64,000 bases of DNA from Acidobacteriota bacterium (GTDB lineage: Bacteria; Acidobacteriota; Holophagae; Acanthopleuribacterales; Acanthopleuribacteraceae). Shown here piece by piece: positions 26,501 through 34,527 of the stretch (position 1 is its first letter; each line of letters starts with the position of its first letter). The notes under the pieces were generated by a model. That model saw only the letters and a list, made by a program, of their open reading frames with translations, was not told where the DNA came from and made no database searches. A program made the position numbers and the translations under genes. The DNA lies in NCBI GenBank assembly GCA_020637335.1, contig JACJWC010000020.1:26577-90576 (forward strand), read 5' to 3'.

Positions 26501-29292
26501 AAGGTTGCATCATTAAAATATTCAAAACTATACCCAGGGTTTGCCAAAAAATTCCCACTGGCAAAATACTTTATGCCTTGTAAAGTTAAACGGCCACCAT
26601 TCGGATTAACGGATGAAATAGTATTTGGTGTATCCTTTGCCAAATCATAAGAATAATTAAACTTAACTTTTGCTTGGTACAATCTTGCATTATCCGAATT
26701 GTCGTTTATTGTGTTTACACTGTAAACCAAACTTTCACCCTTAAGTATATTTAATTTGGCGTTTTTAACTAAACGAATGTCATTTAGTTTTCTGGCTGAA
26801 CTGGTTATTCCAATTGAAAATTCGTTGAGCGGTGTCACACACCCACCAGCACCCGAAGGCCACTCAACAAGAAATAAATCGTAATCCGCATTCAATGCAG
26901 TGCCAACATACCTCAAATTTATTGGATAACTAATAAGATTGCATTGGTACTGAGTAGAAATCGATCCAAATAGAGGTAATTCAGTATATTGGGCCAAACC
27001 CTTCCGCACAGCAATAATTTCGTTAAAAAGCCCATTATAGGGAAGAATATTGGCCTGGAATTGAGGATCGTTTATGATTTCAGGAACAACATCGACCGCG
27101 ACGGAAAATTGATTTCCCTTTTTAAATATCATTCGATCAATATTATTTGCTGCAATACTGTCTGCTCTTAAGTCTGATTCATAATTTTGATCAAATAATG
27201 CAGTATGACTGCGAGTTTTCGCCTCACGCAAATAGTATAACTCTTTGGTACCATATGTTTTTTCAAAATAATATTTTGTCTCATTAGATTCTTTACCAAT
27301 GAATTCAAAATCCGAGGAGTTCAACGGGTTAGAATAGTGGTAAGATGGGTTCGCCAAATCATAATGGAAGGTGATGTAACTACCAAAATCTTCTGGTCCA
27401 ATCGAACCCAGTGGAGGATTGTCTAAGTAATCCGGTGAGAGAACAGCTGCCAAATTCCATGAATAGGCGAAATCGGAGGGAGTATATTGTGACGTTTGAT
27501 CGCCCACGCTTGCAGAGTTCAAGTCATCCTTAGTTTGAACCACTTTAGCTTGGTCCAATACTCTTGGGTCCGCACCAGCGGTAACAGCGCCGGTTTCTAC
27601 ATTTCTTATGACCCCGTAAACGTAACACACCCCATCTGCTTTAGTAGCAGTAATTTTTTCAATTTTTCCATACTGATCAGTTTCATAGGAGACCCTTTTC
27701 GATCTATTCCTTAATCGATTTAAAAGGTTCTTACGGTCAATTGGATTGCCAGAATCCTCAAAAAAATGGAAATCGTCAACTAGGCCTGGATCATCGATAA
27801 AAATCATATTAATGGATTTCTCTGGTTTTTTCCAAAACCCATAATGTTCATCTTCTGTCAATGCGTGGCCAAAATAATTCTCGTAATTTGTTCCTAATCC
27901 CGACTCCCCTTTTGCCATTGCCCAATATAAATTGCGATAGGGATAGAAATAGAAATCTGTGTTCTTTACTTTTTTGGTTACAATTGGGTCAGTTGGAACA
28001 ACAAAACCTAAGTTTCCATAAATGGGTCTTGCCATACCACTCATTCCTTGCCCCGAAAAAGTATACAAGTCGTAGGTAGGCGCCATATAATCTGAGGAAT
28101 AAGTAGCAACGTATTGATATCCCTCTCCAGCAGCTAATTCCTGATATTTGCTTCCAAAATCTTGAAAATAAAAGTCATACCCAATTGAATTAATCGAGTT
28201 TGCAAATGTTTTATCCATGACCTTTTTGTTGTTTTGAAGCTTATCTAAAAATGCTGTTAGCTCCGATGATGATAAACTGGATACATCAATATTTTTGTCA
28301 GAGCTGGAATTGTAATATGGCTCTATCAAGGTGGTTCCATCGATTGATTTACCAACTTCATCCATATATAGGTATCCATAAGCTGCGGTGTGCGAACGCG
28401 CTACAATATTTGTTTTGGAAGTTCCGAGCGAAAAGAATAAAAAATTTAGCTCCGCTTGAGTCGTGGAGGTTGTAGTAACTGCACCAAACCCATGGGTGCT
28501 TGAGCTCGCTACAAAATTTGGACCCATCTTTAACTTATATGAAAAGCCAGAACGTAAGGAAAAGCCTAAATTTGAATTGGAATGGGATACGCCATTTAAC
28601 TCTGAATTACCGGAAGCTGAAATCCCTACCCCACTTCCATTTGAGTAATTTAGCCCCCATGAAAAATCACCCGTTTTATACGAAGCACCAACTCCAAAAC
28701 CCCCTCCAGATTGGTATTCCATACTAAAGGAAGCCGGTCCCGTTCCATAATTTACTCCAACCCCATACGAGGTTTTCCCATCACCAGTTTTGTAATAACT
28801 TGCACTAACACCTACACCGCTTTCTTTAAATCCCACACTGATTTCTCCGCCAAAACCTCCATGGTTATCCCACTTAATTCCAGCTGACCAAGTATCCCAA
28901 CCAAAGCCAACCGAATAACCATAAATGGTGTCAAAGGTGGTAGTTGTGATGGTCCCTTCACCTCGAAAATCATCGGGATAACCCCGAACAGCCCTTGCAA
29001 CTGCCCCAGGGGAAAGGTTCCATCCAAGCCCAACCCAAGATGCCTCTTGATTGGTTAGGATACCGGCGTGGTAGCTGAGGGCGATGGGGTAGCCGCCGCC
29101 TGGGGCGCCGGGAATGACGATGGCGGGGATGGAGTAGGTGAAGTCACCGGTGGCCAGGTTGACCAGGTCGGTGGTGTCTACCGGTTCGAACTGGGTGACT
29201 TCGGGTGCCGTCGCGCCCGAGGTTTGCGCATGGATTGTCAAGTTAAAAATTTGAAAAATTGCAAATCCAATCAAAAAACTACGTGTAGACAC
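23572..29292 (-). CDS. Secreted SpvB/RHS-type protein, partner of the giant RHS protein
   Basis: 1906 aa from GTG 29292, chosen because GGAGG lies 4 bases upstream and a good signal peptide follows (residues 1-22, ending IHAQ); a longer frame from ATG 29349 has no ribosome site. The N-terminal segment (VNLATGDFTYSIPAIVIPG, GGYPIALSYHAG, EASWVGLGWNLSPGA, RGYPDDF) is the SpvB/RHS-associated opening found in large Bacteroidota-type RHS proteins. A Gly/Ser/Tyr-rich repetitive segment follows at about 70-240. The middle has no recognised domain. The C-terminus is an RHS repeat (DERGRTVRFEYDERGQLFRTYD). The RHS gene starts 11 bp downstream, so the two are co-expressed and may form one shell, as TcB/TcC pairs do (inference). 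Confidence 0.85.
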   Translation of the reverse strand: MSTRSFLIGFAIFQIFNLTIHAQTSGATAPEVTQFEPVDTTDLVNLATGDFTYSIPAIVIPGAPGGGYPIALSYHAGILTNQEASWVGLGWNLSPGAVARAVRGYPDDFRGEGTITTTTFDTIYGYSVGFGWDTWSAGIKWDNHGGFGGEISVGFKESGVGVSASYYKTGDGKTSYGVGVNYGTGPASFSMEYQSGGGFGVGASYKTGDFSWGLNYSNGSGVGISASGNSELNGVSHSNSNLGFSLRSGFSYKLKMGPNFVASSSTHGFGAVTTTSTTQAELNFLFFSLGTSKTNIVARSHTAAYGYLYMDEVGKSIDGTTLIEPYYNSSSDKNIDVSSLSSSELTAFLDKLQNNKKVMDKTFANSINSIGYDFYFQDFGSKYQELAAGEGYQYVATYSSDYMAPTYDLYTFSGQGMSGMARPIYGNLGFVVPTDPIVTKKVKNTDFYFYPYRNLYWAMAKGESGLGTNYENYFGHALTEDEHYGFWKKPEKSINMIFIDDPGLVDDFHFFEDSGNPIDRKNLLNRLRNRSKRVSYETDQYGKIEKITATKADGVCYVYGVIRNVETGAVTAGADPRVLDQAKVVQTKDDLNSASVGDQTSQYTPSDFAYSWNLAAVLSPDYLDNPPLGSIGPEDFGSYITFHYDLANPSYHYSNPLNSSDFEFIGKESNETKYYFEKTYGTKELYYLREAKTRSHTALFDQNYESDLRADSIAANNIDRMIFKKGNQFSVAVDVVPEIINDPQFQANILPYNGLFNEIIAVRKGLAQYTELPLFGSISTQYQCNLISYPINLRYVGTALNADYDLFLVEWPSGAGGCVTPLNEFSIGITSSARKLNDIRLVKNAKLNILKGESLVYSVNTINDNSDNARLYQAKVKFNYSYDLAKDTPNTISSVNPNGGRLTLQGIKYFASGNFLANPGYSFEYFNDATLGYGHDKHDPWGYYSRISTQLNSRVDPSIRSDEWPIQALWSLKEIHTDLGATIKIDYESDRFSFVQDRLYPPKTLPNTLKALTATEVSGLLYDGVDPSSVTDIISKLGLLGFNFGSNEYNGQVVVECLYRSSQKLYSSPNPKMRFVLPTKNNGGSFGFKPNHPSLDELARWLWHEENYVDGAVLSFEILAFDYVDGQFVQNFYSSDNQVGELGGGLRVRRIESSPEVLFTGQTENQIIEYSYLDPDTQLDSGSIFSEPVKYKSGLVGDTRIIRTETKPYLGLSNSGVVYEKVKVSRVDGKTTQIVPGETEYSFFSNREPNFLYPFDPVGKTGEIFQGTGENITENNVFQADASHPMFQWKPIDDPDDMWEVKTFFPKFTLKNDTRYKIINNSNIVGQVKQIQTLDKSNRVISSTKKMYATNYSPFSDPLDPIAKISPLVKKFHYDQASSSIVEDIIDNNRPSQGVTFSKTQGILLGSNKNGDDIVAKILLIDEVENVFRETGTEVTEFQYPDSISNQFSQKVVNSDLILAHDYWTGMPILNRKIHYNSNGSQEQSLALSITAHQIYGNLMEEREDHEFSEVMGDLYGNSQGLYVRNMLTQTGLVVGFNLVKDPGNPVEFDPTGPIIDGINALISNGQGSINSAQFSHYRKPFSDPNLAHVYIHDASFGFISDSTTHNSLQWNHINLQQSSANISLKDSTPNDGEWIAAGQNTEYDRFLHVLEYIGLDGTYSSAIYSEDGIHVMATFSNTELGQCYFQGFEDFDSNASGIFSSLSDFEDGQLLSNGGPCLPDTYLDNFEFVYSGTQSFFGSSFQIQKDFLTKSASDSRNEVWVSFVSKGGSPTVNNLGFHSAPYFSADEEVLGLYGGWTLYRKKIPKPAINSYIQITSPSPIYLDDIVVYPAANNSKTSGSSVMFGYHPENDLVTSITDERGRTVRFEYDERGQLFRTYDIDGHLRSENYKSYQGEPLKGVTSPAAQ

Positions 29293-29348
29293 AAATCCTC
29301 CAATTCTTTTCAGAACAGCGTTTATCTGAAAAGACGTTCGGTTTATCA

Positions 29349-29362
29349 TTAATCGCGATTAA
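29349..29362. promoter_or_regulatory. Perfect 14-bp palindrome upstream of the RHS operon
   Basis: TTAATCGCGATTAA, 57 bp upstream of the GTG start at 29292, is placed where an operator would be. No regulator gene is adjacent. Binding is not demonstrated. Confidence 0.35.
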
Positions 29363-29883
29363 CTTAACACATGCCAAGAAGTCGCCACAACCCATAAATG
29401 TTCACTTTTAACATTTTTTTTGAAAGCGGCAGTTTTTATGGCACTTACAGCGTTTTTATCGCGTTATTGTGTGCGTCAATTTTTTGGCTTTTTTAACTTT
29501 GATGGCGTCAAAATGACTGGGTAAATAAGATAGACTTTGGGATTTAACAAGAATTTGGTAAATTTATTGAAAAATCTTCTGCTTGTCATTAGGAAATTCT
29601 ATTAGTGCCTGTGCAGATTAGGATTGGGTGTGGATTATATTAGGCCATCCGTCGGATTGGATGGGATTTTGACCGGTGCCGCTGCCGTCCCAAGCGCGAC
29701 TGTGCTTTTTACTCAGGACTTGGGGTGGGGCATTCACTGTTCCTCTGCCCTTCCCTTTTGAATTTCAAAGAATCCACAAAGGCGAAAAATTTGGTGGGGA
29801 TTGTGCGCTGGTTTTGGCTTGGGTTCCTTTGGCTGAGAATGGCGGCAGCTTTCGCGGGTGGTTGCGTTAATATGCTGGGGTTA

Positions 29884-29902
29884 CACGGGTTGGCAACCCG
29901 TG
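29884..29902. repeat. REP-like palindrome CACGGGTTGGCAACCCGTG
   Basis: Stem CACGGGTT/AACCCGTG with GGC loop. The same 19-mer occurs three more times in this intergenic region. Confidence 0.85.
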
Positions 29903-29982
29903 CTACATGGGATCGCTCGGCTTGCGCGGGTGGTTGTGGATAAAGTTTTGGGGTACACGGGCTGGGGGCCCTGCCCGCGTGG

Positions 29983-30001
29983 GTCGGCCAGCTTGGCCGA
30001 C
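29983..30001. repeat. REP-like palindrome, variant
   Basis: GTCGGCCA-GCT-TGGCCGAC, enclosed by the longer inverted pair 29933-29945 / 30006-30021. Confidence 0.7.
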
Positions 30002-30092
30002 AAGGCTTTATCCTCCACAACTTTGAGCTGCACCTAATCAGCTTATTTGGTTGATTGGTCCACAACCCCATTTTTCTATTCCTTTCGGAATT

Positions 30093-30337
30093 GTCGGGCT
30101 GGCAGCCCGACCCACGTGGGCCCGTTCGGCTTCGCGGGTGGGTGTGGGTTATGTGCTTGATTTACACGGGTTGGCAACCCGTGCCACATGTGGGCGGCCG
30201 ATTGGCTTACGCTGGTTGGTGTGGGTAATGTGCTGGGATTACACGGGTTGGCAACCCGTGCCACATGTGGGCGGCCGTTCGGCTTGCGCTGGTTGGTGTG
30301 GGTAATGTGTTGGGGTTACACGGGTTGGCAACCCGTG
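30093..30337. repeat. Array of four REP-like palindromes with 77-bp period
   Basis: Palindromes at 30093-30111 (GTCGGGCTGGCAGCCCGAC), 30165-30183, 30242-30260 and 30319-30337 (all CACGGGTTGGCAACCCGTG). Start-to-start distances are 72, 77 and 77 bp. The spacers share GTGGG, GGCGGCC and GGCTT(G/A)CGCTGGTTGGTGTGGGTAATGTG-like sequence, so the unit is duplicated as a whole. It is not CRISPR: spacers are repeated too. Confidence 0.88.
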
Positions 30338-30370
30338 CCACATGGGGTCGCTTGGCTTGCGCCGGTGGGT

Positions 30371-33010
30371 TTATTGGACGGTTAGGATGACGCTGGCTTG
30401 GTCGCTGAGGGTGCCCGTGTCCGTTACCGTGACGGTGATGACCAATTGGTCGCCTGCGACCAGATTGGTGAGGTTCAGAAGGGCCAGTCCGTTTTCGCCG
30501 CTTGGCGTGAACGTGAACACGGTAGCTGGGTTGGTGCTGACCCCGTCGAAACCAAAGCTGAGAAGCGCATTGCTGTCCTCGGGGTCGCTGCTGGCCCGTG
30601 CATCCACAACCACCGAACCAGTCGCGCCGGCCGGAACCATACTCGCTGGTGTGGTGGTTAACATGGCGGTCGGCGCTTGATTGGAGTTTCCGGCCACCAA
30701 CGTCAGGTTGCGGCTGATGTGGCTCTGCAATCCCGTTGGATCTTCGACGGTCAATAAAAAAGTCACAATATCGCCAACCGTTCCGCCGCTTAAGGTAGCC
30801 GTTTGAAGCGGGCCTGATCCGCTAATGGCCACATTGACTGAACCGGCCACCAACGAACTGAATTGGAAATCCAATTGATTGAGCGGCGATTCGGGATCCG
30901 TTGTTGCTGTGGCATCCAAAATCACTTGGCCACCGGGCGCCATCAGCTGGTCTGGAGTGAGGTTTAGCGCAGCCGTTGGCGCGGTACCACCACTGCCCTG
31001 CCCGATCAGGACTTGTTGAATGGCGCGACTGGTATTGCCTTCTGTGTCGAGCACTTCAACTTCAAATAGAATTTGATCACCTTGCAGCGCATTCTGAATT
31101 TCAGCCAGGCGGACGGGCGCTGTTCCGGCGGGAATGGTGGTGGTGACGTGGTTCGGACCGGTTGCGCGGAAAGTGAAGCGCAGTTGGCTCAAGGCGTTTT
31201 CGGGGTCCGTGGATCCGGTTGCATCCAGGAAAACCTGACCACCGGGCGGCAACAGACTATCGGGTGACACCTTGAGTAAGGCCGTGGGCGCGCCACCGGG
31301 AACCACCGTGACAATCTTGGAGGCGACCTTGGAGGCGCCCAGATTATCGATAACCGTCAAGGTGACGGCGAAATCCTGGGCTGCTTCGAACGTGTGTTGG
31401 ATGACCGACCCGGTTCCGCCACTGCCATCCCCAAAACTCCATTGGAACTGTTTGATGCTGCCATCGGGATCGTCGGAGGCGGTGCCATCGAAGGTGACCA
31501 ATTGGTGGATGCGCGGACTGGTGGGTGTCAGGGTAAAAGAGGCGTTGGGCAATTCGTTTTGGCCAACCGTAACAACTTGGGTTGCATAGCCTTTGCCTAA
31601 CTCATTATCGGTAACGGTCAAGGTGACCACAAAGGATCCCGACTGGTTATAGACGTGATTGGCTTGGATTCCGGTCCCGGTGAAATTATCGCCAAAGGAC
31701 CAATCATAGGATTTAATGCCGCTGTCTTCATCGGTTGATCCGGAGGCATCAAAAGCGACCCGTTCCCCAATTTTGGGGTTGCCAGGACTGAAGGTGAAGG
31801 AAGCCATGGGTGCGATGTTTCCGGCAACGGTTACGGACTGGGTGGCGGTTCCGGTCGCGCCGCCATTATCGGTCACGGTTAGGGTGACCTGATAGGTGCG
31901 GGCGGCGGCATAAGCAAAGGTGACGACCTGGCCGGTCCGTTCAATGCCATTGCCCAAAGTCCAGCGGTATTCGCTGATGGTGCCATCGGGATCGCTGGAG
32001 GCACCTGCATTAAAGGTGATGAGGTCGCCCACCCTTGGTTCGTCGGGCGAAATGGAAAATTCGGCAGTGGGCGGTTGGTTGGCGCCAACAGGTACGACCA
32101 TGGCGGTGGCTGCTTCTGCCCCGGCATCATCGCGAACGCGCAAGGTGACCTGATAATCACGTGCCTGGCCGTAGGCATGTTCGGCCGTAACCCCTTCGGC
32201 GGAAGTGCCATCACCGAAATTCCAGAAATAGGATTGAACAACGCCATCGCTATCCGTGGAGGTGGAGCCATCAAAAAAGACGGTTTCCCCCACCTGCGGG
32301 TTGCCGGGCGAGAACGTGATTTGCGGGGTTGGGTTTTCATTGGTGGTAACGGTTAGGTTTTTGGTGGTGGTCTCACCAGCAACCTGAACGGTGACTTCGA
32401 CTTGGGTTACCGTGGTGGGTAATCGGTCCAAAATCAACGTATCGCTGGCGCGGCCATCGGCATCAGTGGTGCGCAAGGTGCCATTGGAGGCCAATCGGCC
32501 GTAATTGGAAGAAAAAACGATGCTGACCCCATCAAGTGGGAACCCGCCCGGATCCTGAACCACTGCGTTTAACTGGACTGAACCGCCGGCATGCGAAATG
32601 TTGGAGGGATTGAGATTAAGGATTAAGTTCCCGACTTCCACCGAACGATCGACGACGGTGATATCTGCTGAAATCTCGCCCTCAAGCCCAACTTGGCCGG
32701 ATTGGGCAGTGATGGTGAAGGTTCCGGTACCCGCATCGGAGGTAAAAGGCGTTACGGCTCGGCCATTTTGGGTCACCACTTCCGGGGCAATCACGCCGCC
32801 CGTGGTACGCAACAGGATGCGTGTGCCATCGAGAACGGGCCGGCCATCGGCATGGGTCACCACAACCGTCACGACCGCACTATCGCCGAAATTGGTGATG
32901 GTACTGGGCGCAATATGTAAGGTAATGATGTCATTCTCATTGATAACCGGATTGCCTTTTTCGCATTGAAACAGGCTCAGGGCGATCCCAAAAAGCAGGA
33001 AGTAACGCAT
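30371..33010 (-). CDS. Lipoprotein with two Big_1-like and four PKD domains
   Basis: 879 aa. The signal MRYFLLFGIALSLFQC ends in a lipobox-like LFQC. Residues of about 30-240: two invasin/Big_1-like Ig domains (VVTVVVTHADGRPVLDGT; SVQLNAVVQDPGGFPLDGV). About 250-590: four PKD domains, each with a W-x-F/L-G-[DN] core (YFWNFGDGTS; YRWTLGNG; YDWSFGDN; FQWSFGDGS) and Y/F-x-VTLTVTD strands. About 595-879: three related domains with LDATGSTDPE-type turns. Role: surface or periplasmic scaffold or adhesin; function unknown. It is the last gene of the T2SS-like operon, 2 bp after the preceding stop. Confidence 0.85.
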   Translation of the reverse strand: MRYFLLFGIALSLFQCEKGNPVINENDIITLHIAPSTITNFGDSAVVTVVVTHADGRPVLDGTRILLRTTGGVIAPEVVTQNGRAVTPFTSDAGTGTFTITAQSGQVGLEGEISADITVVDRSVEVGNLILNLNPSNISHAGGSVQLNAVVQDPGGFPLDGVSIVFSSNYGRLASNGTLRTTDADGRASDTLILDRLPTTVTQVEVTVQVAGETTTKNLTVTTNENPTPQITFSPGNPQVGETVFFDGSTSTDSDGVVQSYFWNFGDGTSAEGVTAEHAYGQARDYQVTLRVRDDAGAEAATAMVVPVGANQPPTAEFSISPDEPRVGDLITFNAGASSDPDGTISEYRWTLGNGIERTGQVVTFAYAAARTYQVTLTVTDNGGATGTATQSVTVAGNIAPMASFTFSPGNPKIGERVAFDASGSTDEDSGIKSYDWSFGDNFTGTGIQANHVYNQSGSFVVTLTVTDNELGKGYATQVVTVGQNELPNASFTLTPTSPRIHQLVTFDGTASDDPDGSIKQFQWSFGDGSGGTGSVIQHTFEAAQDFAVTLTVIDNLGASKVASKIVTVVPGGAPTALLKVSPDSLLPPGGQVFLDATGSTDPENALSQLRFTFRATGPNHVTTTIPAGTAPVRLAEIQNALQGDQILFEVEVLDTEGNTSRAIQQVLIGQGSGGTAPTAALNLTPDQLMAPGGQVILDATATTDPESPLNQLDFQFSSLVAGSVNVAISGSGPLQTATLSGGTVGDIVTFLLTVEDPTGLQSHISRNLTLVAGNSNQAPTAMLTTTPASMVPAGATGSVVVDARASSDPEDSNALLSFGFDGVSTNPATVFTFTPSGENGLALLNLTNLVAGDQLVITVTVTDTGTLSDQASVILTVQ

Positions 33011-33012
33011 GC

Positions 33013-33687
33013 TTATTCCTTTGTAGGTGGTTGCGGTGCTTGAAGCGCTTGGAGCAGGTGTTCAAGCGAATAATTGGCCAGCCGCACGGGATTTTGCTTG
33101 AAGTCAAAACGCAGTTCGGGCAGTTGAGGCGCCAGGTTTTGAACGACGACTTGAAAGGACCCCATTTTCGAAAGATCCTCATTGTTAAATACTTGAGGGA
33201 ATTGTAAGGAGAACCGATTGGTGGTGGTAATGCCCCAGTTCCGATCCAATTGATACAAACCCACGGGGATCTTTTCGCCCGATTCCGTCACGATGTAGAT
33301 GGAATCATTGAGCCCGTAAAACAGGTGGTGCAGATTTGCGGAAAAGGTGGCCTGATCGGGTTGGTAATTGACGATATCGGTGGCTTTGTGTTGATCAGGA
33401 GGGAGATCGGGGTGCGGCCCGACCCGCAAAATAAAGGAAACCCCGCCGCGATAAACATCGAGGATCTGGCCTAAGGCTTGAGTATCAGCGGGAACTTTAT
33501 CTTTCAGGTCCCGTTGCGCTAAGGCCCAAACCGGTTGGTAGTTTAAGCTGATGCGGTAAGGGTATTGGTCGACGATTGTCGTGTAGGGCTCCGCACGCAG
33601 GGATTCCAGCATTTGCGAATAGGGAACCACGGGTTTCTGGCAGGCGACCAAAAACCCCAGCAGGCCAAAAGCGATTACGGTTCTCAT
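33013..33687 (-). CDS. Putative lipoprotein of unknown function in the T2SS-like operon
   Basis: 224 aa with signal MRTVIAFGLLGFLVACQ (lipobox VAC). The mature part has no recognised domain; it ends Pro-rich. Its ATG overlaps the stop of the OmpH-like gene (ATGA) and the PKD lipoprotein follows after 2 bp, so the three are coupled. A role as pilotin or assembly lipoprotein for the secretin is possible but rests only on position. Confidence 0.75.
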   Translation of the reverse strand: MRTVIAFGLLGFLVACQKPVVPYSQMLESLRAEPYTTIVDQYPYRISLNYQPVWALAQRDLKDKVPADTQALGQILDVYRGGVSFILRVGPHPDLPPDQHKATDIVNYQPDQATFSANLHHLFYGLNDSIYIVTESGEKIPVGLYQLDRNWGITTTNRFSLQFPQVFNNEDLSKMGSFQVVVQNLAPQLPELRFDFKQNPVRLANYSLEHLLQALQAPQPPTKE

Positions 33688-34250
33688 TTTTGCGCGTTGA
33701 CGTAGGCGACGACTTTGTCGGTGATATCGGAGGCTTCGGTCCCGTAGAGGATATTGCCTTCGCTAAGCGTACCCCAGATGATGGTGTAACCTTCCGCCTT
33801 GGCGAATCGAGCGATTCGAGCATTTAAGATATTAAAGACAGGTTCAAAGATTTCTTTTTCTTTGGCTTGAAGCTGGTCCATGGCAGCTTGACGGTAGCGG
33901 TACAGATCTTCTTCCTGTTTGCTCAGGGTCTCGATCTGTTTTTTGCGCTCTTCGGGTTTCATTTCGGCCTGTTTGGCAATGAAATCTTCGTGGGCTTTGG
34001 TCAAATTTTCTTCCAAATTTTTGACATTGGCATCCACATCTTCTTTTTCCTTTTGGAGCTTTTGACGCGCTTCCGCGGAAATTTCAGCTTTTTCCATAAG
34101 CACACCACTTTTGACAAAACCGAGTTTCAAGTCGGAACCGGCCGCGCCATTCATGCTGCGATAAACGGCAAAAGCAGCCAGCAGCAGGGCCAGAATGCTG
34201 ATCCAAACATGGGTTTTGGGGGCTTCGTTATTTTTTTTGGGGGATGACAT
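33684..34250 (-). CDS. OmpH/Skp-family protein with N-terminal membrane anchor
   Basis: 188 aa from ATG 34250, preferred over 34265 because GAGG lies 9 bases upstream. One hydrophobic segment (residues about 14-34) is followed by LGFVKSGVLMEKAE, a long charged coiled coil with LQKEKEDVDANV and DLYRYRQAAMDQL, and a C-terminal EGYTIIWG...DITDKVVAYVN, the Skp/OmpH pattern. Skp is a periplasmic chaperone for outer-membrane proteins. Here there is no clear signal-peptidase site, so it may stay tethered to the inner membrane. Its place in a secretion operon suggests a helper for secretin or cargo. Confidence 0.82.
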   Translation of the reverse strand: MSSPKKNNEAPKTHVWISILALLLAAFAVYRSMNGAAGSDLKLGFVKSGVLMEKAEISAEARQKLQKEKEDVDANVKNLEENLTKAHEDFIAKQAEMKPEERKKQIETLSKQEEDLYRYRQAAMDQLQAKEKEIFEPVFNILNARIARFAKAEGYTIIWGTLSEGNILYGTEASDITDKVVAYVNAQK

Positions 34251-34527
34251 AAAAGCTAACCTCATCTTGATGAATTTGATAATAGTGAACAGAATCTTTG
34301 TTTTGGGGGGTTACAGAAAGTTCTTCGGGTGGCACTTGTGGCAGGCCTTTCAGTAAACACCAGGCGTGAAAACGCGCGGTATTGTGCGGTGGACTGGTGC
34401 GATAAAAGGCCTGTTCGGCCTGATGATTCAAGCGAAAAAGCCCCATTAACACGGTTGAAAAAACAACCAAGGCCGCCAAAACGCCGACCAGTGACCACGC
34501 TCTATTCCGTCTGTGTCGGCAACGCAT
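34228..34527 (-). CDS. Small pseudopilin-like protein
   Basis: 99 aa from ATG 34527 (MRCRHRRNRAWSLVGVLAAL), 26 bp inside the preceding gene; longer in-frame starts would overlap that gene fully and have no signal. A short basic leader is followed by a ~20-residue hydrophobic helix, the shape of a type IV pilin-like signal, but the consensus G|FTxxE is degenerate (AWSLVG, no Glu5). It overlaps the OmpH-like gene by 23 bp. Probably a minor pseudopilin (GspH/I-like), by position and shape. Confidence 0.6.
   Translation of the reverse strand: MRCRHRRNRAWSLVGVLAALVVFSTVLMGLFRLNHQAEQAFYRTSPPHNTARFHAWCLLKGLPQVPPEELSVTPQNKDSVHYYQIHQDEVSFYVIPQKK

Larger units (their letters stand above)
29350..30370. 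other. Gene-free interoperon region with REP-like palindromes
   Basis: About 1 kb without a supportable gene. The part 29350-29640 is AT-rich and should hold the promoter of the RHS operon. From about 29880 to 30340 it is filled with REP-like palindromes (listed separately) and a long inverted pair GTTGTGGATAAAG (29933-29945) / CTTTATCC(TC)CACAAC (30006-30021) enclosing another palindrome at 29983-30001. Open frames across it are repeat read-through. The palindromes also lie just after the last gene of the T2SS-like operon, where they may stop or protect its transcript. Confidence 0.7.

Noticed and set aside
29884..30337. CRISPR array
   Set aside because: The period is regular in part, but the spacers are repeated as well, the repeat is a simple palindrome and no cas genes are near.
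30051..30385. Open frames across the REP-like array
   Set aside because: They translate the tandem repeat itself (GLATRAT-type repeats) and have no ribosome site.
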